Positions 61,665 through 64,000 of a stretch of DNA of 64,000 bases are shown piece by piece. The notes under the pieces are model-generated. The model saw nothing but the letters and a program-made list of their open reading frames with translations, searched no databases and was not told the origin of the DNA. Numbering within the stretch: the stretch's first letter is position 1; each line of letters starts with the position of its first letter. The stretch is from Limisphaerales bacterium. Its GTDB lineage: Bacteria; Verrucomicrobiota; Verrucomicrobiia; Limisphaerales; SXTU01. The DNA lies in assembly GCA_009773355.1 (NCBI GenBank), contig WRPG01000011.1, forward strand, positions 62,001-126,000, read 5' to 3'. Both the position numbers and the translations under genes were made by a program.

Positions 61665-62435
61665 TCATTTCTTCTCCCGCACTTTTTCCAACAGCGCCCG
61701 GCCGAGCGCCTTCGCCTCGGGGGTGTGCTTGTGCCCGATTCCGGGCCAGGTCTTGAATTCCACGGCAAAGCCGAGCGAGCGCAACTCCCCGGTGAAACGG
61801 CGCGCGCCCTCGATGCGTGGCGGCGTGCCGGGCGGACCGCCGGAGCCACGGTCGTCCTCTCCGCAACTGACGGTGAAGGGAATGTGCTTCGCCGCACGGT
61901 TGATTCGGTCGTCCCCGTCGAGTTTTGCCCAGGACCCTCCCGAGTGTGCGGAGACGGCCGCGACGAGTTCCGGGTGGCGAAAGGCATACCGATGGGAGAA
62001 CTGGGCGCCAGCGGAGAAGCCGTGCAGAAAAATCTTCGGGTGCAGCTTCCAAGTCTTGCCGGTCTGTGCGATCAGCTCCGAGAGCTTCGCTTCATGGGCC
62101 GGGCCGCTCATTTGGAAAATCTCGCGCGGCATCGTGGCCGGACGGGGGGCATCGGGATCGCGTTTGGGGTGCGCGAAACTCGGGCCAAGCACAATCACGT
62201 CGTCGGAGTCTGTCGCCCACGACGCGACTCCGCCGGCTCCTTTGCCGGTCCCGCCCGCTCCGTGAACGGCGACGACCAGCCAGTAGGTTTTTCCAGCCAC
62301 AGGTTTTTCAGTCGGCGTGTAAAGCCAGTGCGTCAGGCCGCTCGCATCCGGCATCGCAGTTTCGACGGCGTGCAGGGAACCGCAGAGCATGGGCAGCGCG
62401 AGCGCGCCAATCAGGAGGAGCAGAAACGGTTTCAT
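61665..62435 (-). CDS. Exported alpha/beta hydrolase, PHB-depolymerase-like
   Basis: 256 residues with a signal peptide (Lys-Pro-Phe-Leu-Leu-Leu-Leu-Ile-Gly-Ala-Leu). The nucleophile motif is Gly-Phe-Ser-Ala-Gly (LHGFSAGAQFSHRYA), preceded by the VAVHGAGGTGKG oxyanion loop. His near the end (GIGHKHTPEA) completes the triad, with an Asp in CGEDDRGSG. The family includes poly-hydroxybutyrate and feruloyl esterases. It lies 104 bases from the sulfatase gene and 127 from the next; it may have its own promoter. Confidence 0.85.
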   Translation of the reverse strand: MKPFLLLLIGALALPMLCGSLHAVETAMPDASGLTHWLYTPTEKPVAGKTYWLVVAVHGAGGTGKGAGGVASWATDSDDVIVLGPSFAHPKRDPDAPRPATMPREIFQMSGPAHEAKLSELIAQTGKTWKLHPKIFLHGFSAGAQFSHRYAFRHPELVAAVSAHSGGSWAKLDGDDRINRAAKHIPFTVSCGEDDRGSGGPPGTPPRIEGARRFTGELRSLGFAVEFKTWPGIGHKHTPEAKALGRALLEKVREKK

Positions 62436-62562
62436 TGTGGTTCGAGAAATATCAGACGAATAAACGCGAGGATGCGCGCGACTGGCCGGTGCGCACCGAG
62501 GCGTTGTTCAGGCGGCGGGTTCATGCAGGAGGTAAAGTTGGAATCGCGTTCACGCATGGTGG

Positions 62563-64000
62563 TCAGTCCTTCGCCTTCAAATGCAGCACCACCGGGCCGT
62601 CGTGCGGCGGAGTGAAGCTCTGCACGGAGCCGCCGCGCACCGCTTCGCCTAACTGGCTCGCTTCGGTCCCGGGCGCGAACCACTCGACCGAAAATGTGGC
62701 CGAGGTGTTCCGCAGGTCCACCGTGAAGCCGCCGCGCCCCGGTTGGTAAGCGAGATACTCCCGGCCCGGATTCGCGAGGCAGTAGGCGGTCGAGGCCGCA
62801 TCCGTGGAGGGCTGCATCGCGGCGAGATTGACCTTGCGCGACCAGGCGACGGTTTGCCCGATGCCTTTGCGCGACGCGACGGCTTCGGTCGGTGAGGCGT
62901 AGGCCCATTCCAGATACCAGATGTGATTGCCACGGCAGAACTGCTTCCAAAACCAGTCGTGGTCGCGCCGGGCGTTCCAGCCGAGATGGTCGGTGTCTGC
63001 GACAATGATTTTGCCCTGAAAATCCGGCGGCGGATTGGCTTTGAAGCCGAAGCCATTTCCGCCCGCTGCCGGCCCGTCCGACGGGGAAACCCAGTCGGCG
63101 ACACTTTGAAAGAGCATCTCGTTGCTGCCACGGCGCGCCCTGTCGCGGCTGTAGTAAAACGTGATGCCCGCCAGGTGTTGCTTCGGCATCCCCGCCTCGG
63201 CGCGGCGCACGAACCCGACCATGTGATTCTGCCACGGCGCGGAGTAGCTCCCGCCTTCGTTGGCGATTTCGTAGAGGACGTTGTCGAGGCCGTTGAGCGT
63301 TTCGAGCACCTTGCGGACATAGGCCTCCTGCACTGCGAGCACGCGCCGGCCCATCCCGGTGTCGCGCAACGAGTGGCTTTCCAAGCCCCAGCCATCGCCG
63401 TCCTCGTCGGCTTCGAGCCCGTTGATGTTGTTGGGTCCGGCGAGCGGATGATATTGCCACGCGTTGGTGACGTGCTGCACGCCCCAGCACTCGAACAGCA
63501 TGACCGCCACGTAAATTCCGCGCTCGCCAGCCAGCTTCACGCGCGAGCGCAGGCGCTCGAAATAGCCGTCGTCGAACTTGGACAGGTCGAACTTGGGCTT
63601 GCCGTCGTTCGCCAAACCCGGCCCGGTGCGCTGCCACGGATGGGGCTGGCTGTGTTCGGTCTGTTTGGTCTTCGTGTCGCCCTCGGTCCACTTGGGAAGC
63701 TCCCAGCGCCACAGCCGCGTGAAGTTGTGGCCGCTGGCCTCGAGCAGTTTCAGGAACGCGTCGAAATCGAAAACCGGCGGCGGCTCCGCGCCGGATTCGA
63801 GCCGGTGCCCGGTGTCCGGGAAGCTCTGCCAGATGTGCGAGCCGGCCAGATACACCGCGTGCAACGAGCCATCGGAATTTGTGGAGCCGTCGGCGAAGTA
63901 GCGCGGGTTCGTCGGATGCACGCGGAGCGGCCCGCGTGCGGCCGGCTTGGCTGCCGGTGTCCACTGCCCCGCAACCACTGCGAGTTGCGCGTGAGAAGCG
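62563..64000 (-). CDS. Glycoside-hydrolase-like exported protein, 5' end outside window
   Basis: At least 478 residues; the open frame continues through the window edge (codons Ala-Ser-His-Ala-Gln-Leu-Ala before the first in-window GTG at 63978), so the start is not visible. The visible part has a TIM-barrel-like pattern: YLAGSHIWQSFPD, GHNFTRLWRWELP, then YEIANEGGSY with a candidate acid/base Glu after Asn, and ADTDHLGW. Aromatic residues are frequent, as in sugar-cleaving enzymes. The family is DUF/cellulase-like and cannot be named closely. It opens the block of exported catabolic enzymes. Confidence 0.72.
   Translation of the reverse strand, partial: ASHAQLAVVAGQWTPAAKPAARGPLRVHPTNPRYFADGSTNSDGSLHAVYLAGSHIWQSFPDTGHRLESGAEPPPVFDFDAFLKLLEASGHNFTRLWRWELPKWTEGDTKTKQTEHSQPHPWQRTGPGLANDGKPKFDLSKFDDGYFERLRSRVKLAGERGIYVAVMLFECWGVQHVTNAWQYHPLAGPNNINGLEADEDGDGWGLESHSLRDTGMGRRVLAVQEAYVRKVLETLNGLDNVLYEIANEGGSYSAPWQNHMVGFVRRAEAGMPKQHLAGITFYYSRDRARRGSNEMLFQSVADWVSPSDGPAAGGNGFGFKANPPPDFQGKIIVADTDHLGWNARRDHDWFWKQFCRGNHIWYLEWAYASPTEAVASRKGIGQTVAWSRKVNLAAMQPSTDAASTAYCLANPGREYLAYQPGRGGFTVDLRNTSATFSVEWFAPGTEASQLGEAVRGGSVQSFTPPHDGPVVLHLKAKD

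Overview
The window looks like a chromosomal piece of a Verrucomicrobiota bacterium, probably of the Pedosphaera/Limisphaerales kind. The case rests on gene content: a prepilin-type pseudopilin with a small lipoprotein, a Tat-exported Gfo/Idh/MocA oxidoreductase, a PQQ-type sugar dehydrogenase ending in a CxxCH haem site, a secreted sulfatase, several secreted hydrolases, and very GC-rich DNA with gaps filled by short tandem words and hairpin strings. No name was verified by a database search.

Layout. 1-9.9 kb: two proteins of unknown role, a phosphohexomutase, a stand-alone nuoA, a PIG-L deacetylase, a complete IS4-type insertion sequence that splits a small exported-protein gene, a ParE-type toxin-antitoxin pair, ychF and a LarA-like protein. 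9.9-22.4 kb: a long minus-strand run of ABC-2 permease, three SPFH proteins (one with a His-rich tail), a CPC-type metal P-ATPase, an ABC ATPase, an ABC permease and an FKBP fusion. 22.5-25.5 kb: coaD, a gene flanked by integron-like core sites, then yceD-rpmF-plsX.

25.6-31.2 kb is the most interesting region. It is a lasso-peptide type RiPP cluster: a 51-residue precursor with its own terminator, an asparagine-synthetase-like cyclase, a B2 leader protease, a PqqD-like B1 recognition protein, a PAPS-type sulfotransferase, an HPr-kinase-like protein and, divergently, an adenylylsulfate kinase that could supply PAPS. The expected product is a lasso peptide that is sulfated and possibly phosphorylated. 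The cyclase is frameshifted by a 35-bp tandem duplication, so this copy of the cluster may be silent unless the duplication is an assembly error.

31.4-48.7 kb: an AspT/YidE-type transporter, a sialidase-like propeller protein, trpD carrying an in-frame repeat, a DUF2752 protein, a NarL-type regulator, a minisatellite, a TIR-NACHT protein of the bacterial NLR defence type in lower-GC DNA, a methyltransferase, the oxidoreductase, the pseudopilin pair, glgB and a NUDIX hydrolase. 48.9-53.0 kb: an LRR-like protein, a protein of unknown role, a PIN/RHH toxin-antitoxin pair, and a scar made of a degraded gene, a large inverted repeat and half a tRNA-Arg. 53.1-64.0 kb: a tightly overlapping minus-strand block of exported enzymes (beta-lactamase-fold hydrolase, sugar dehydrogenase, esterases, sulfatase, glycoside-hydrolase-like protein), which fits breakdown of esterified or sulfated carbohydrates.
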